Shown here piece after piece: positions 44,397 through 53,829 of a stretch of DNA of 64,000 nt. A program made the translations under genes and the position numbers. Positions within the stretch are counted from its first letter, which is position 1; every line of letters begins with the position of its first letter. Under the pieces are notes generated by a model. It worked only from the letters and a program-made list of their open reading frames with translations. It made no database searches and was not told the origin of the DNA. The stretch is from JAIBJN01 sp963838795 (GTDB taxonomy: Bacteria > Actinomycetota > Thermoleophilia > Gaiellales > Gaiellaceae): NCBI GenBank assembly GCA_963838795.1, contig CAWISL010000011.1, positions 490,635 through 554,634 of the forward strand, written 5' to 3'.

Positions 44397-46666
44397 TTGA
44401 CCTGGTTTCGCTGGAAGAAGCGCGGGGAGGAGGCGCCCGCCGAGGCCGCCGCTCCGGAGGCGCTAGAGCGAGAGGAGCCGGCCCGGCACGACACCGCTGA
44501 GGCCGAGCGAAAGCCGGCGCGTCGCCGTCGCGGAAGCCGCGGCGGGCGCGGGCGCAAAAAGAAGGCCGAGACACCTTCCGTCGAGGCCGAGGCGAAGGCT
44601 GCGCCTCCGAAGACCAAGCAGGCCGCGAAGCCGAGGAAGGCCCCCGGCGCGGCCACGACGAAGGCGAAGGCGCGAGAGGAGCCGAAGCGCGAGCGGAAGC
44701 GCACCCCTGCCCGCAGGCCTGCGCCCAAGCAGCGGGTCGCTCTCCCTGACGTCTCCAAGGAGATCCTGATCTCCGTGGAGGTGCTCGAGCAGACCGTGGC
44801 GGTGCTCGAGGACGGCAAGGTCACCGAGGTCTATCTCGGGCGGCCGAGCCACCGCTCGATCGCCGGCAACATCTACAAGGGCGTCGTCGACAACGTCCTC
44901 CCCGGGATGGAGGCCTCCTTCGTGGACGTCGGCCTCGGTCGCAACGGCTTCCTCTACGTCGACGAGATCGTCGTGCCCGAGCTGGAGGGGAAGCGCCACG
45001 GCAAGCGCATCCAGGAGCTCATCTCGCGCGGCCAGGAGGTGCTCGTCCAGGCCGTCAAGGACCCGATGGGGACCAAGGGCGCCCGTCTGACCACTGAGAT
45101 CTCCCTGCCGGGCCGCTTTCTCGTCTACACCCCGTACGGGGACGGGATCGGCGTCTCGCGTCGGCTCGAGGACGAGGAGCGCGAGCGCCTGAAGGGGATC
45201 TGCAAGGGCCTCGAGCTCCCCGAGGGAGGGCTGATCGTCCGCACGGCCGCCGAAGGGGCCTCCGAGCAGGAGCTCGCCGGCGACCTCAAGCTCCTCCTCA
45301 AGCTCTGGTCGACGATCCGCGCCCGCGCCGCCCGCTCACAGGCGCCGACGCTCGTCTACCAGGAGGCCGAGCTCCCGCTCCGCATCGTCCGGGATCTCTT
45401 CATCCGCGACTTCAAGCGAGTCGTCGTCGACCACGAGCGGACGTACCGCAAGATCGTCGCCTACCTGAAGCGCACCTCGCCCGAGCTCGCGGCGCGCGTC
45501 GAGCGCTACCAGGGCAAGGTGCCCTTGCTCGAGCGCTCGGGCGTGCTCGAAGCAGTCAACTCGACCCTCTCGCGCCGGGTCGACCTACCTTCGGGCGGCT
45601 ATCTCGTCTTCGACTACGCCGAGGCCTTCACCGTCATCGACGTGAACACGGGGCGCTTCGTCGGCGGCCGCGGGAAGTCGTCGAACGCGCGGCTCGAGGA
45701 CACGATCACGAAGAACAACCTCGAAGCCGTCTCCGAGGTGGTGCGCCAGCTCCGGCTCCGCGACATCGGCGGGATCATCGTCATCGACTTCATCGACATG
45801 GCGAACCCGAAGAACCGCCAGCTCGTGGAGGCCGCGCTCGACGCCGAGCTCGCGCGCGACCGGACGAAGACGTACGTCGTCGAGATCTCGCCGCTCGGGC
45901 TCGTCGAGATGACGCGCCAGAACGTCACCGACGGCCCGCGCGAGATCCTCACGGACAAGTGCCCGACCTGCGACGCGACCGGTGTCGTCGTCTCGGCCGA
46001 GACGCGGGCGGTCGAGGTCGAGCGGAAGCTCCGCGCTCACGTCGCCGGCTCGAAGGCCGAAGCCTTCCAGGTCGAGCTTCACTCCGACGTCGCGGCGATC
46101 CTGGCCGGCCCGAACGGCGAGCACCTCGAGGAGCTGGAGAAGGAGACCGGCAAGCGGTTTGCGTTCAAGACGAAGAAGTCCTTCCGACTCGATCGCTTCG
46201 CCGTTCTCGCAGAGGGCAAGGCCTCCCAGATCGAAGGACTGCCTGCGAAGGACGAGGCGGGGAGCAAGCGGCGCCGAAAGGCGGTGGCGGCGGTCGTGGC
46301 GCTGGACGACGCCGTGCTCGACGGCGACGAAGCCGCGCCGGAGCCGAGCGCCGACGGCGACGAGCCCACGGAGAAGCCGAAGAAGAAGACGAGGCGCGGG
46401 TCGCGTGGAGGCCGCGGTCGCAAGAAGAAGGCCGCGGCGCCCGGCGACGGCATGCCGCAGGACGGCGACGGTGCGGGCGAGCCGCCGCCGCGCCCGTCGA
46501 GGCGGTGGTCGAGGCTCCGGCGCCCGGCGCGAACGGTGACGCCCCGCCTGAGGAGAAGCCCAAGAAGAAGACGAGGCGGGGCAGCCGCGGGGGCCGCCGG
46601 CGGAAGAAGAAGCCGGCGGGCGAGACGCCCGTCGAGCCGATTGCGACGGTGGAGGACGCTGGCTAG
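44397..46666 (+). CDS. rng: Ribonuclease E/G family endoribonuclease, one frame change
   Basis: About 755 residues from TTG 44397, with AAAGGAG upstream. The basic N-terminal extension of about 110 residues contains RRRGSRGGRGRKKKAE. The RNase core has an S1-like domain (NIYKGVVDNVLPGMEASFVD), catalytic aspartates in VIDVNTGRFVG and IIVIDFIDMANP, and the zinc-link DKCPTCDATG. The C-terminal tail has two more RGSRGGRGRKKK-type boxes. Near 46478 a missing G shifts the frame; as read, translation runs on through the following L21 gene, whereas the restored frame ends at 46666. It processes rRNA and mRNA. Confidence 0.88.
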
Positions 46667-46715
46667 ACTGTCGCTCGCAGCGGGCTCCGCCCGCTCGTTT
46701 CCTGTCTACGAGCCT

Positions 46716-47192
46716 ATGAGCTACGCCGTCATCTCCATCGGGAACAAGCAGTACCGCGTGCGGGAAGGCCAGCGGCTGCTCGTGGACCGGGTGCCACATG
46801 CCGAGGGCAAGACGTTCCACCCCGACCTCGTGATGCTCGGCGGCGACGGCGACCCGAAGCTCGGCTCGGAGCTCCAGGGCCGACAGGTGACCGTGAAGGT
46901 CGCCGAGCACGTTCGCGGAAAGAAGATCATCGTCGGGAAGCACAAGCGTCGCACGGGCTACAAGCGGCGGAACGGCTTCCGCGCCAGCCTCACGCGCATC
47001 GAGGTGCAGTCGATCGGGACCGCCCGAACGCGCGCCACCGCGGCGAAGGCGTCGGCGACGACGGGGGCCAAGCCGGCTGCCGAGAAGAAGCCCGCGGCCC
47101 GCAAGCCGGCGGCAACGAGCAAGCCTTCGACCGCGGCCGCGAAGAAGCCGCCGGCACGGCGGAGCGCTCCCAGAAAGAAGACCGAGGAGTAG
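46716..47192 (+). CDS. rplU: Ribosomal protein L21 with basic C-terminal tail
   Basis: The L21 fold is complete in residues 1-100 (YAVISIGNKQYRVREGQRLL, GKKIIVGKHKRRTGYKRRNG, FRASLTRIEV). A further 55 residues are Lys/Ala/Pro-rich (EKKPAARKPAATSKPSTAAA), unusual for L21 and like the tails of histone-like proteins. It sits directly upstream of rpmA, three bases apart, the conserved L21-L27-Obg order. Confidence 0.93.
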   Translation: MSYAVISIGNKQYRVREGQRLLVDRVPHAEGKTFHPDLVMLGGDGDPKLGSELQGRQVTVKVAEHVRGKKIIVGKHKRRTGYKRRNGFRASLTRIEVQSIGTARTRATAAKASATTGAKPAAEKKPAARKPAATSKPSTAAAKKPPARRSAPRKKTEE

Positions 47193-47194
47193 GG

Positions 47195-47440
47195 ATGGCC
47201 CACAAGAAAGGACTGGGCTCGTCGAAGAACGGCCGCGACTCCGAGTCCAAGCGGCTCGGCGTCAAGGTCTTCGACGGCCAGGAGATCAAGGCGGGCATGA
47301 TCGTCGTCCGCCAGCGCGGCACGCGCTTCAGGCCCGGCCCTGGCACGGGTCTCGGCCGCGACCATACGATCTTCGCCACGCGCGACGGGAAGGTTGCTTT
47401 CCAGACGGGCGGCGCGGGTCGGGTCGTGTCCGTGGACTAG
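47195..47440 (+). CDS. rpmA: Ribosomal protein L27
   Basis: 81 residues. Begins AHKKGLGSSKNGRDSESKRL with no N-terminal cleavage extension, then GVKVFDGQEIKAGMIVVRQR and GTRFRPGPGTGLGRDHTIFA. It contacts the peptidyl-transferase centre of the 50S subunit. Located between L21 and the Obg GTPase as in most bacteria. Confidence 0.96.
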   Translation: MAHKKGLGSSKNGRDSESKRLGVKVFDGQEIKAGMIVVRQRGTRFRPGPGTGLGRDHTIFATRDGKVAFQTGGAGRVVSVD

Positions 47441-47448
47441 GGCCCGCC

Positions 47449-48607
47449 GTGTTCCACGACCGCGCGCGAATCCGCGTCCGGGGCGGGCGCGGCGGCGACG
47501 GGTCGCTCAGCTTCCGCCGTGAGAAGTTCGTGCCGAAGGGAGGCCCGGACGGCGGCGACGGCGGCGACGGCGGCGACGTCGTGCTCGTCGCCGACTCGGA
47601 TCTTCGCGACCTCGGCTTCTTTCACCGCAGCACCAGGTTCGAGGCGAAGCGTGGACGGCACGGTAAGGGGTCGAACAAGCGCGGAGCCGACGGCGATGAC
47701 GTCGTGCTCGGCGTCCCGGTCGGGACGCAGGTGCTGGACGAGGACGAGCGCCTGCTCGCCGACCTCGCGCACCCCGACGCGCGGCTCGTGGCCGCGCACG
47801 GCGGCCACGGCGGGGCGGGCAATCGCCGGTTCGCGTCGCCGACCCACCAGGCGCCGCGCCTTGCCGAGCTGGGCTCGGTCGGGGACGAGGTGGCGCTCGA
47901 GCTGCGGCTGAAGCTGCTCGCGGACGCGGCGCTGCTGGGCTTTCCGAACGCGGGCAAGTCGTCGCTCCTCCGCCGGATCTCGAACGCGAGGCCCAAGGTG
48001 GCCGACTATCCGTTCACCACGATCGCCCCGGTCCTGGGCACGGTCGAGGCCCCGGACGGGCGCCAGCTGACGGTCGCCGACGTGCCCGGGCTCATCGAGG
48101 GTGCGAGCGAAGGCGTAGGCCTCGGGGACGAGTTCCTCGCCCACCTCGAGCGGGCGCGGCTCTTCCTGCACGTGATCGACGTCCAGGAGGACCTCGAGGC
48201 GCGCTTCCGCGCCATCGACCGCGAGCTCGCCGCCTACGGGTCCGGCCTGGCCGAGCGGCCGCAGATCGTGGTCCTCAACAAGGTCGACCTGGTCAGCGAG
48301 CCACCTGCGTTCGGGTTGAACGATCCCCGCATCCTGGGCATCGCGTCCGCGTCTGCAGCCACGGGTCGGGGGATCGATGAGCTCAAGAGCATGCTGTTTG
48401 CCCTGGTTCCCGAAAGCGCGCCAACGCTTTCGGGAACCTGAAGAGCTTGCTGACTTCCTGGTCTACCGGCCGCGTCCGCCCCGCCGCCGCAGCTTCCGCA
48501 TCTTTCGCACGCCGCGGGGCTATAGCGTGCGCGGCCAGGCCACCGAGGAGGAGCTCCGCGCTGCCGGGGTCAGACCCGACGCGGTCGTGGAGTTCGAGGA
48601 CGAGTGA
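47449..48607 (+). CDS. obgE: GTPase Obg/CgtA, frame change before short C-terminal domain
   Basis: The glycine-rich Obg fold (RGGRGGDGSLSFRREKFVPK, GGPDGGDGGDGGDVVLVAD) precedes the G domain: P-loop GFPNAGKSSLL, switch I DYPFTTIAP, G3 DVPGLIEGA and G4 NKVD. The frame first stops at 48441, but at a perfect 14-bp hairpin (48405-48438) the open frame changes. Beyond it a C-terminal segment reads EPEELADFLVYRPRPP, FRIFRTPRGYSVRGQ and ELRAAGVRPDAVVEFEDE. That segment is a shortened OCT domain lacking its middle part. It is a ribosome-assembly and stress GTPase. The break is probably an artefact. Confidence 0.88.
48405..48438. repeat. Perfect 14-bp hairpin inside obgE
   Basis: GGTTCCCGAAAGCG, six bases (CGCCAA) and CGCTTTCGGGAACC are perfectly complementary. 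The structure lies exactly where the reading frame of obgE changes. A stem of this strength in coding DNA is unusual. It might be an assembly artefact at a hairpin, an inserted terminator-like element, or a frameshift-stimulating structure. Confidence 0.7.
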
Positions 48608-49179
48608 CGACGGGCCTGCTCGGCGGCGCCTTCGACCCGCCCCATGCGGGCCACGTCGCCCTGGCGGTGGAGGCGATCAGGCGCTTCGATCTCGATCGGC
48701 TCGTCGTGCTCGTCGTCGCCGAGCCCGGCCACAAGCCGGTGGAGACGCCGGTCGAGGAGCGTCTGGAGCTCGCGCGCGCCGCCTTCGCGGGCCTCCCGCT
48801 CGCGGAGGTGCGGCGCGAGGAGCACGCGTACACGGTCGACTCGCTGCGGGCCGGCGCCTTCGACCCGGACACGACTTTCTTTCTGGTCGGCGCCGACGAG
48901 TTCGCGGGCTTCTTCACGTGGAAGGAGCCCGAGGAGATCCTCGACCGGGTCCGCCTCGGCGTCGCCACGCGGCCCGGCTACCCGCGTGAGCGCCTGGAGC
49001 CGGTGCTCGCCTCGCTCCGGCGCCCCGACCGCGTGGAGCTCTTTCAGATTCCGGCGATCGAGGTCTCGTCGACAGACCTCCGCGCGCGCCTCGCTCAGGG
49101 GGAGCGCGTGGACGACCTCCTCCCGCCGGCCGTCGCCAGCCGGGTCGTCGAGCGCGGCCTCTACCATGAGGGTTGTTGA
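48604..49179 (+). CDS. nadD: Nicotinate-nucleotide adenylyltransferase
   Basis: 191 residues. Nucleotidyltransferase signature LLGGAFDPPHAGHVALA with the HxGH histidines, then FFLVGADEFAGFFTWKEPEE and the C-terminal AIEVSSTDLRARLAQGERVD (ISSTxIR type). It makes NaAD from NaMN and ATP in NAD synthesis. GTG 48604 overlaps the obgE stop; it is followed by rsfS. Confidence 0.94.
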   Translation: MTTGLLGGAFDPPHAGHVALAVEAIRRFDLDRLVVLVVAEPGHKPVETPVEERLELARAAFAGLPLAEVRREEHAYTVDSLRAGAFDPDTTFFLVGADEFAGFFTWKEPEEILDRVRLGVATRPGYPRERLEPVLASLRRPDRVELFQIPAIEVSSTDLRARLAQGERVDDLLPPAVASRVVERGLYHEGC

Positions 49180-49589
49180 CCGCCTCGGGAGGGCACAGCT
49201 ACGCTGAGAGTGTTGATGCAGGAGATGCCAGGCCGCTGACGCCCATCGACCACGCGCGCAGAATCGCGGCCCTCGCCCAGGAGAAGCTCGCCGCCGACGT
49301 CGTCATCCTCGACATGCGGCCGGTGTGCTCGTACACGGATTTCTTCGTCGTCTGCACGGGGCAGAACCCGAGGCAGACGAAGGCGGTCTACGACGAGGTG
49401 CGGGAACGGCTGAAGAAGGAGGAGGGGCTCCTGCCGCGCGCGGTCGCCGGGGAGCGCCAGGCCACGTGGATCCTCGCCGACTACCTCGACGTCGTCCTCC
49501 ACGTCTTCACGCCCGAGGCGCGGGAGTACTACCGCCTTGAGGAGCTCTGGGGCGACGTCCCGTCGGTCGAGCTCGCCGTGGCGGGGTAG
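49173..49589 (+). CDS. rsfS: Ribosome silencing factor
   Basis: Up to 138 residues; core RIAALAQEKLAADVVILDM, SYTDFFVVCTGQNPRQTKAV, RAVAGERQATWILADYLDVV and VFTPEAREYYRLEELWGD match RsfS/Iojap. It binds L14 and blocks subunit joining when nutrients are low. The start is unclear: TTG 49173 overlaps nadD and gives the longest protein, but similarity begins only at about 49240 (TPIDHARRIA). nadD-rsfS is a conserved pair. Confidence 0.92.
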   Translation: MLTASGGHSYAESVDAGDARPLTPIDHARRIAALAQEKLAADVVILDMRPVCSYTDFFVVCTGQNPRQTKAVYDEVRERLKKEEGLLPRAVAGERQATWILADYLDVVLHVFTPEAREYYRLEELWGDVPSVELAVAG

Positions 49590-49611
49590 ACTTGGCCGTC
49601 GAGCGCTTCAT

Positions 49612-49684
49612 GGGGCCATAGCTCAGCTGGGAGAGCGTCTGGCTGGCAGCCAGAAGGTCGCGGGTTCGAATCCCGCTGGCTCCA
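49612..49684 (+). tRNA. tRNA-Ala (anticodon GGC)
   Basis: A 73-nt cloverleaf: acceptor GGGGCCA/TGGCTCC (one G-U pair) with discriminator A, D arm GCTC...GAGC, anticodon stem TCTGG/CCAGA with loop CTGGCAG (anticodon GGC, reads GCC) and T arm GCGGG-TTCGAAT-CCCGC. Located 22 bases after rsfS. Confidence 0.96.
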
Positions 49685-49822
49685 CTCTTGCACTGCGCTG
49701 GCTCGAGGATCCCGGACTCGAACGCCTCGAAGTAGCGCGGAGCGCGCTTGTTCCTTGTCCGCGATTTGCCTGACAGCTCGGCTGAGTTCTATCTGTCCCA
49801 GCCGCCGCGCACCGCGACGTAG

Positions 49823-50908
49823 CTATCCAGGCTTCGTGGCGGCTTCCAGCGCCGCGTGGGCGGCCGCGACCTTCTCCCGGCGGGCCTTCGTCAGCTCCTG
49901 CACGAAGATCTGAATGACCGCCGCGAGCGGAACCGCGGTGAGTGCACCGAGAACCCCCAGCAGCGCACCGAACAGGGTGACGGCGACGATGATGAAGAAC
50001 GCCGAGAGGTTGACGGCGGCGCCCTGGACTTTCGGCGTCACCACGTTGTTCTCGATCTGCTGATAGACGAGTAGCACGACGAGCATGATGATCGCCGCGG
50101 TGATCCCTTCCTCGGCCCAGAGCGCCGGCACGAGGATGAACCCGGCGAGGATGGCGCCGATGTTCGGGATCATGTCGAGCAGCCCTGCGATGACGGCCAG
50201 CCCGAGGGCATAGCTCGACCCGAGCAGCCACGCCGTGAGCCCCTGAACGGTCCCGGCGATCACGGCGATGACGACGACGCCGATCGCCCAGCGCGAGATC
50301 ACGGTCGTCACGCGCTCCCAGACGCCCAGCCAGCGCTCGTCGTCACCCGGCATCAGCACGCTCCCCAACGCCCGCTTCAGGTTCGCAATGTCGCTGAGCA
50401 GGAACATGCAGATGAAGATGATCGTGAAGGTCACGAGGAAGCCGGAGAAGAAGTCGCCCGCGATGCCGAGCACGCCTGCGATGGCGTCCGGCACGGACGC
50501 CGAGACCTTCTCCGCGCCCGCCTGCACGTTCTCGGCGGCTCCGCTGTCGCCCAGCCCCGAGAGCTCGTCGGAAGCGCGCAGCTTCTCGACCAGCGCCGGA
50601 AGATCCTGGAGAAAATCTCGAACACCGCCAACGAGCGGGACCAGGAACAGCAGCCCGATCAGCAAGATCAGCGCGAACGCGCCAAGCACCAGCACTGCCG
50701 CCCCGGCCCCACGCGACATCTTCGTCTTCGACATCAGGTACCGCAGTGGGAACTCGAACACGAGCGCCAGGAAGATCCCGACGAACACGATCAGGAAGGT
50801 GTCGCCGATCGCCGCGAACGCCGCGAGCACACCCAGAGTCGCAGCGACCAGCAGCACCGTCCGCATCGGCAGGATCAGCTCAACGCGCCGCGACTCACCT
50901 GCGCTCAT
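49823..50908 (-). CDS. AI-2E family transporter (second copy)
   Basis: 361 residues from ATG 50908, preceded by GGAGG. N-terminal helix pair (MRTVLLVAATLGVLAAFAAI and TFLIVFVGIFLALVFEFPL), a soluble segment with ARG/Ala/Glu repeats (about 100-150), then the transport half with the family signature AVIAGLLDMIPNIGAILAGF and VVTPKVQGAAVNLSAFFIIV. It is intact. Substrate unknown. It starts 70 bases from the end of the arylsulfatase gene, same strand. Confidence 0.87.
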   Translation of the reverse strand: MSAGESRRVELILPMRTVLLVAATLGVLAAFAAIGDTFLIVFVGIFLALVFEFPLRYLMSKTKMSRGAGAAVLVLGAFALILLIGLLFLVPLVGGVRDFLQDLPALVEKLRASDELSGLGDSGAAENVQAGAEKVSASVPDAIAGVLGIAGDFFSGFLVTFTIIFICMFLLSDIANLKRALGSVLMPGDDERWLGVWERVTTVISRWAIGVVVIAVIAGTVQGLTAWLLGSSYALGLAVIAGLLDMIPNIGAILAGFILVPALWAEEGITAAIIMLVVLLVYQQIENNVVTPKVQGAAVNLSAFFIIVAVTLFGALLGVLGALTAVPLAAVIQIFVQELTKARREKVAAAHAALEAATKPG

Positions 50909-50977
50909 TTCGAGTCCTCCTGTGTCGGTTCCGAGCAATTCATGGGTGGCGAAGCTCTCTACTCGTCGTTGCCTGCG

Positions 50978-53347
50978 CTACTGCCTGGCCATGGCGATGC
51001 GAAGGCGTTCCTCGGGATCGATGAAGTGGTCGTGGTCGTCGGTGCCGACGTCGAGCTGCACCCAGTTGATCTTCCCGGTGAACCGGCTGTCCTGGGCGGT
51101 GTAGTCGGGGGTGACGGTGGTACCCGTCTCCTGACCGATGTCGGTCGTCTCGTCGGCGGAGAAGATCATCGGCTGGGTGTTCTCCACGCGGCCGGTGCCG
51201 ACCGCGTCGCCGTCGTAGTAGAGGGTGACGTCGCCGCCCTTGGCCAGTCCGCCGCCGTCGTAGGCGAACTCCATGCGCACCTGGTGGGTGCCGGCGGGGA
51301 TCGCGGTGTCGGCGGCGGTCGCGTACTCGTGGATGCCGAGCGTGTTGTAGACGAACTTGGCCTTACCGTCCTTGAAGTAGACCGTCCAGCCGCCGAAGCG
51401 GCCGCCCTGGGCGATGATCACGCCGTTCGCGCCGCCGTCGGGGACGTCGATCTCGGCAGTGACGGAGAACGACTTGTTCTTGATGCTGACGACGCTGTTC
51501 TCCGAGAGGCGACCCATGCCGCGAAGAACAGCTGCGAGTTGCCACGGATCAGCGTCGGCCGCCCGGCCATGCGACGGCTCGAGGCGCTCCGCGCTGCGGT
51601 CGTCGAGCGGAACCACGTTGTACTTGACGGCCTCGATCAGCCACAGCCGTTGCAGCTCCGCCAGCCGCTCCGGCTGCTCGGCGGCAAGGTTGCGGGCCTG
51701 GCTGTAGTCCTTGCTGCCGTCGTAGAGCTCCCAGACGTCGTCGTCGAAGGCCGGCAAGTCGCCGCCGACCATCACCCACGGCGTCTTGTGCTTGGTCACC
51801 GCGCTCCAGCCCTTGTGGTAGATGCCGCGGTTGCCGAACATCTCGAAGTACTGCAGCTCGTGGCGCTCCGGGGCGTCGGCGTCGTTGAACGAGTACAGCA
51901 TGCTCGTGCCCTCCATCGGCGACTGCATGCACGCCGTTCACCATCGCCGGCTCGGGCAGACCCGCGGCTTCGAGGATCGTCGGAGCCACGTCGATGACGT
52001 GGGAGAACTGGCTGCGCAGACCGCCCTTCTCCTCGATCCCGTCGGGCCAGTGCACGATCGTCCCGTTGCGGGTGCCGCCCCAGTGCGAGGCGACCTGCTT
52101 CGTCCACTGGAACGGGCGTGTTCATCGCCCACGCCCAGCCGACCGCGTAGTGGTTGTACGAGCTCGGCGAGCCGAACTCGTCCATCTTGCGACATCATGA
52201 ACTCGGGCGTCTCCAGCGCGGCCATCCCGTTGAAGTTGGCCATCTCGTTGAAGGCGCCTTGCAGGGTGCCTTCGGCAGAGGCGCCGTTGTCGCCGATGAT
52301 GTAGTAGACGATCGTGTCGTCGAGGATCCCGAGATCCTCGAGGCGTCGATCACGCGGCCGACGTGGTGGTCGGTGTGCTCGAGGAACCCGGCGTAGACCT
52401 CCATCTCGCGGGCGAGCACCGGCTTGAGCTCGTCGGGCATGTCGTCCCAGGCCGGGATCACGTCGTGCCGGGCGGGGAGCTCGGCGTCGGCCGGGATCAC
52501 CCCGAGCTCCTTCTGGCGGGCGAAGGTGCGCTCTCGCTCCGCGTCCCAGCCCTCGTCGAACTGGCCCTTGTACTTGTCCGCCCACTCCTTCGGGACATGG
52601 TGCGGCGCGTGGGTCGCACCCGGCGCGAAGTAGATGAAGAACGGCTTGTCCGGCATCAACGCCTTCTGCTGACGGATCCAGCTCACGCAGTGATCGGCGA
52701 GGTCCTCGGTGAGGTGATAGCCCTCCTCCGCGGTCGCCGGCGGCTCGATCGGTGTCGTGCCGTCGTACAGCGCCGGATCCCACTGGTTGTTCTCCCCACC
52801 GATGAAGCCGTAGAACTTCTCGAATCCGCCACCACCCGACGGCCACGCGTCGAACGGGCCCATCGGCGAGGACTGCCACACGGGCACCTCGTGGCACTTG
52901 CCGAACTGCGCCGTCGAGTAGCCGTTCAGCTTCAGCGTCATCGCCAGCGGCGCCTTGGTGTTCGGACGCACGGAGCTCTGGCCGGGAGCCGAGGTCGCTG
53001 TCTCGGTGATCGAGCCCATCCCGACCGAGTGGTGGTTGCGCCCGGTCAGCAGCGCCTGCCGGGTCGGCGCGCACAGCGCCGTCGTGTGGAAGCGGTTGTA
53101 GCGCAGCCCACCCGCGGCCAGCCGTTCGGCGTTCGGCGTGTTGCACGGGCCGCCGAATGCGCTCGAGGCACCGAAGCCGACGTCGTCGATCAGCACGATC
53201 AGCACGTTCGGCGCCCCCTCCGGCGGCAGCAGCGGCTCGATCGGTGGATACGACGTGTCCGGGTCCTTGGCGTCATAGGTCGTCAAACCCGGCGCCGGCC
53301 GATCCGGGATCGGCAACATCGTGCGGGCATGACTGGTCGGGGCTCAT
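50978..53347 (-). CDS. Type I arylsulfatase, frame disrupted
   Basis: About 785 residues. Metal site NVLIVLIDDVGFGASSAFGG; formylglycine motif CAPTR within TTALCAPTRQALLTGRN (the Cys is oxidised to formylglycine); then FGKCHEVPVWQ, FFIYFAPGATHAPHHVPKEW and YYIIGDNGASAEGTLQG, the second metal-binding Asp/Asn. A C-terminal beta-rich domain (SFSVTAEIDVPDGGANGVII) follows. Frames change near 52345, 52190, 52115 and 51935. ATG 53347 has a ribosome site but needs one indel to join the frame opening at 53319. No signal peptide is visible. Hydrolyses sulfate esters. Confidence 0.87.
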
Positions 53348-53412
53348 GGCAACCTCTCTGTGACTCGAATGATCCGGCTCTCTCGGCCAGGGACTCGTGG
53401 GCGTCGCCGGCA

Positions 53413-53436
53413 GCTTCCTCATACCGATGGTATGAA
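53413..53436 (-). promoter_or_regulatory. 24-bp regulon motif upstream of arylsulfatase
   Basis: Read on the minus strand it starts TTCATACCATCG and ends GTATGAGGAAGC. It includes the 17-bp palindrome TCATACC-GAT-GGTATGA (53419-53435). A second copy, 21 of 24 identical and in the same orientation relative to its gene, lies at 56174-56197. It is about 65 bases from the arylsulfatase ATG. The probable binder is the LuxR-family regulator encoded between them. Confidence 0.6.
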
Positions 53437-53447
53437 GTTCCGCCGTC

Positions 53448-53787
53448 TCAGGGGTCGAGCTCCTCGAGCGCTTCCTCGACGTCGTAGCCGAGCGCGAGCG
53501 CGATCTTCGGGGCGCGACGCGACGACTCGTGAGGTGCCCGTCACCGGGGTCACGGCCTCGAGGGTGGCGACGATCTCGTCCCTCGTCGCTCCGGCTGCGA
53601 GGGCGTGCGCGACGGCGTGCTGGAAGGAAGCGGGCGCCGCATCGAGGGCGATGGTGGCTGCGACGCGAACGAGCGCCAGGGTCCTCTCGTCGAGGGCTGA
53701 CGCCGTCGGCGCCTCCTCCGCCGTCAGCGAGCCGACGAACGCGTCGTCGTGTACCGCGAGCCGACGGAGGTGCTCTTTGTACTCCAT
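53448..53787 (-). CDS. Carboxymuconolactone decarboxylase-like protein, one frame change
   Basis: About 112 residues. Helical CMD/AhpD-fold pattern: LVRVAATIALDAAPASFQHA, VAHALAAGATRDEIVATLEA and PVTGTSRVVA. The frame changes near 53520 and then reads APKIALALGYDVEEALEELD to a stop at 53448. There is no Cys-x-x-Cys, so it is not an AhpD-type peroxidase partner. It lies between the arylsulfatase and the LuxR gene, same strand. A similar protein is encoded at 56294. Possibly a dimeric enzyme of unknown substrate. Confidence 0.72.
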
Positions 53788-53829
53788 CCCCACCGGTTCA
53801 CATGGGACACGGTGCGGACTCCCTGCGCG

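Noticed and set aside
44397..47192. RNase E/G-L21 fusion protein of 931 residues
   Set aside because: The fusion arises from one missing base near 46478. The alternative frame restores a normal RNase tail with a stop at 46666 and L21 has its own ATG.
48566..48583. Third GGGTCAGACCC palindrome
   Set aside because: It encodes the conserved-looking AAGVRPDAV of the obgE C-terminus and lacks the flanking bases of the two REP-like copies.
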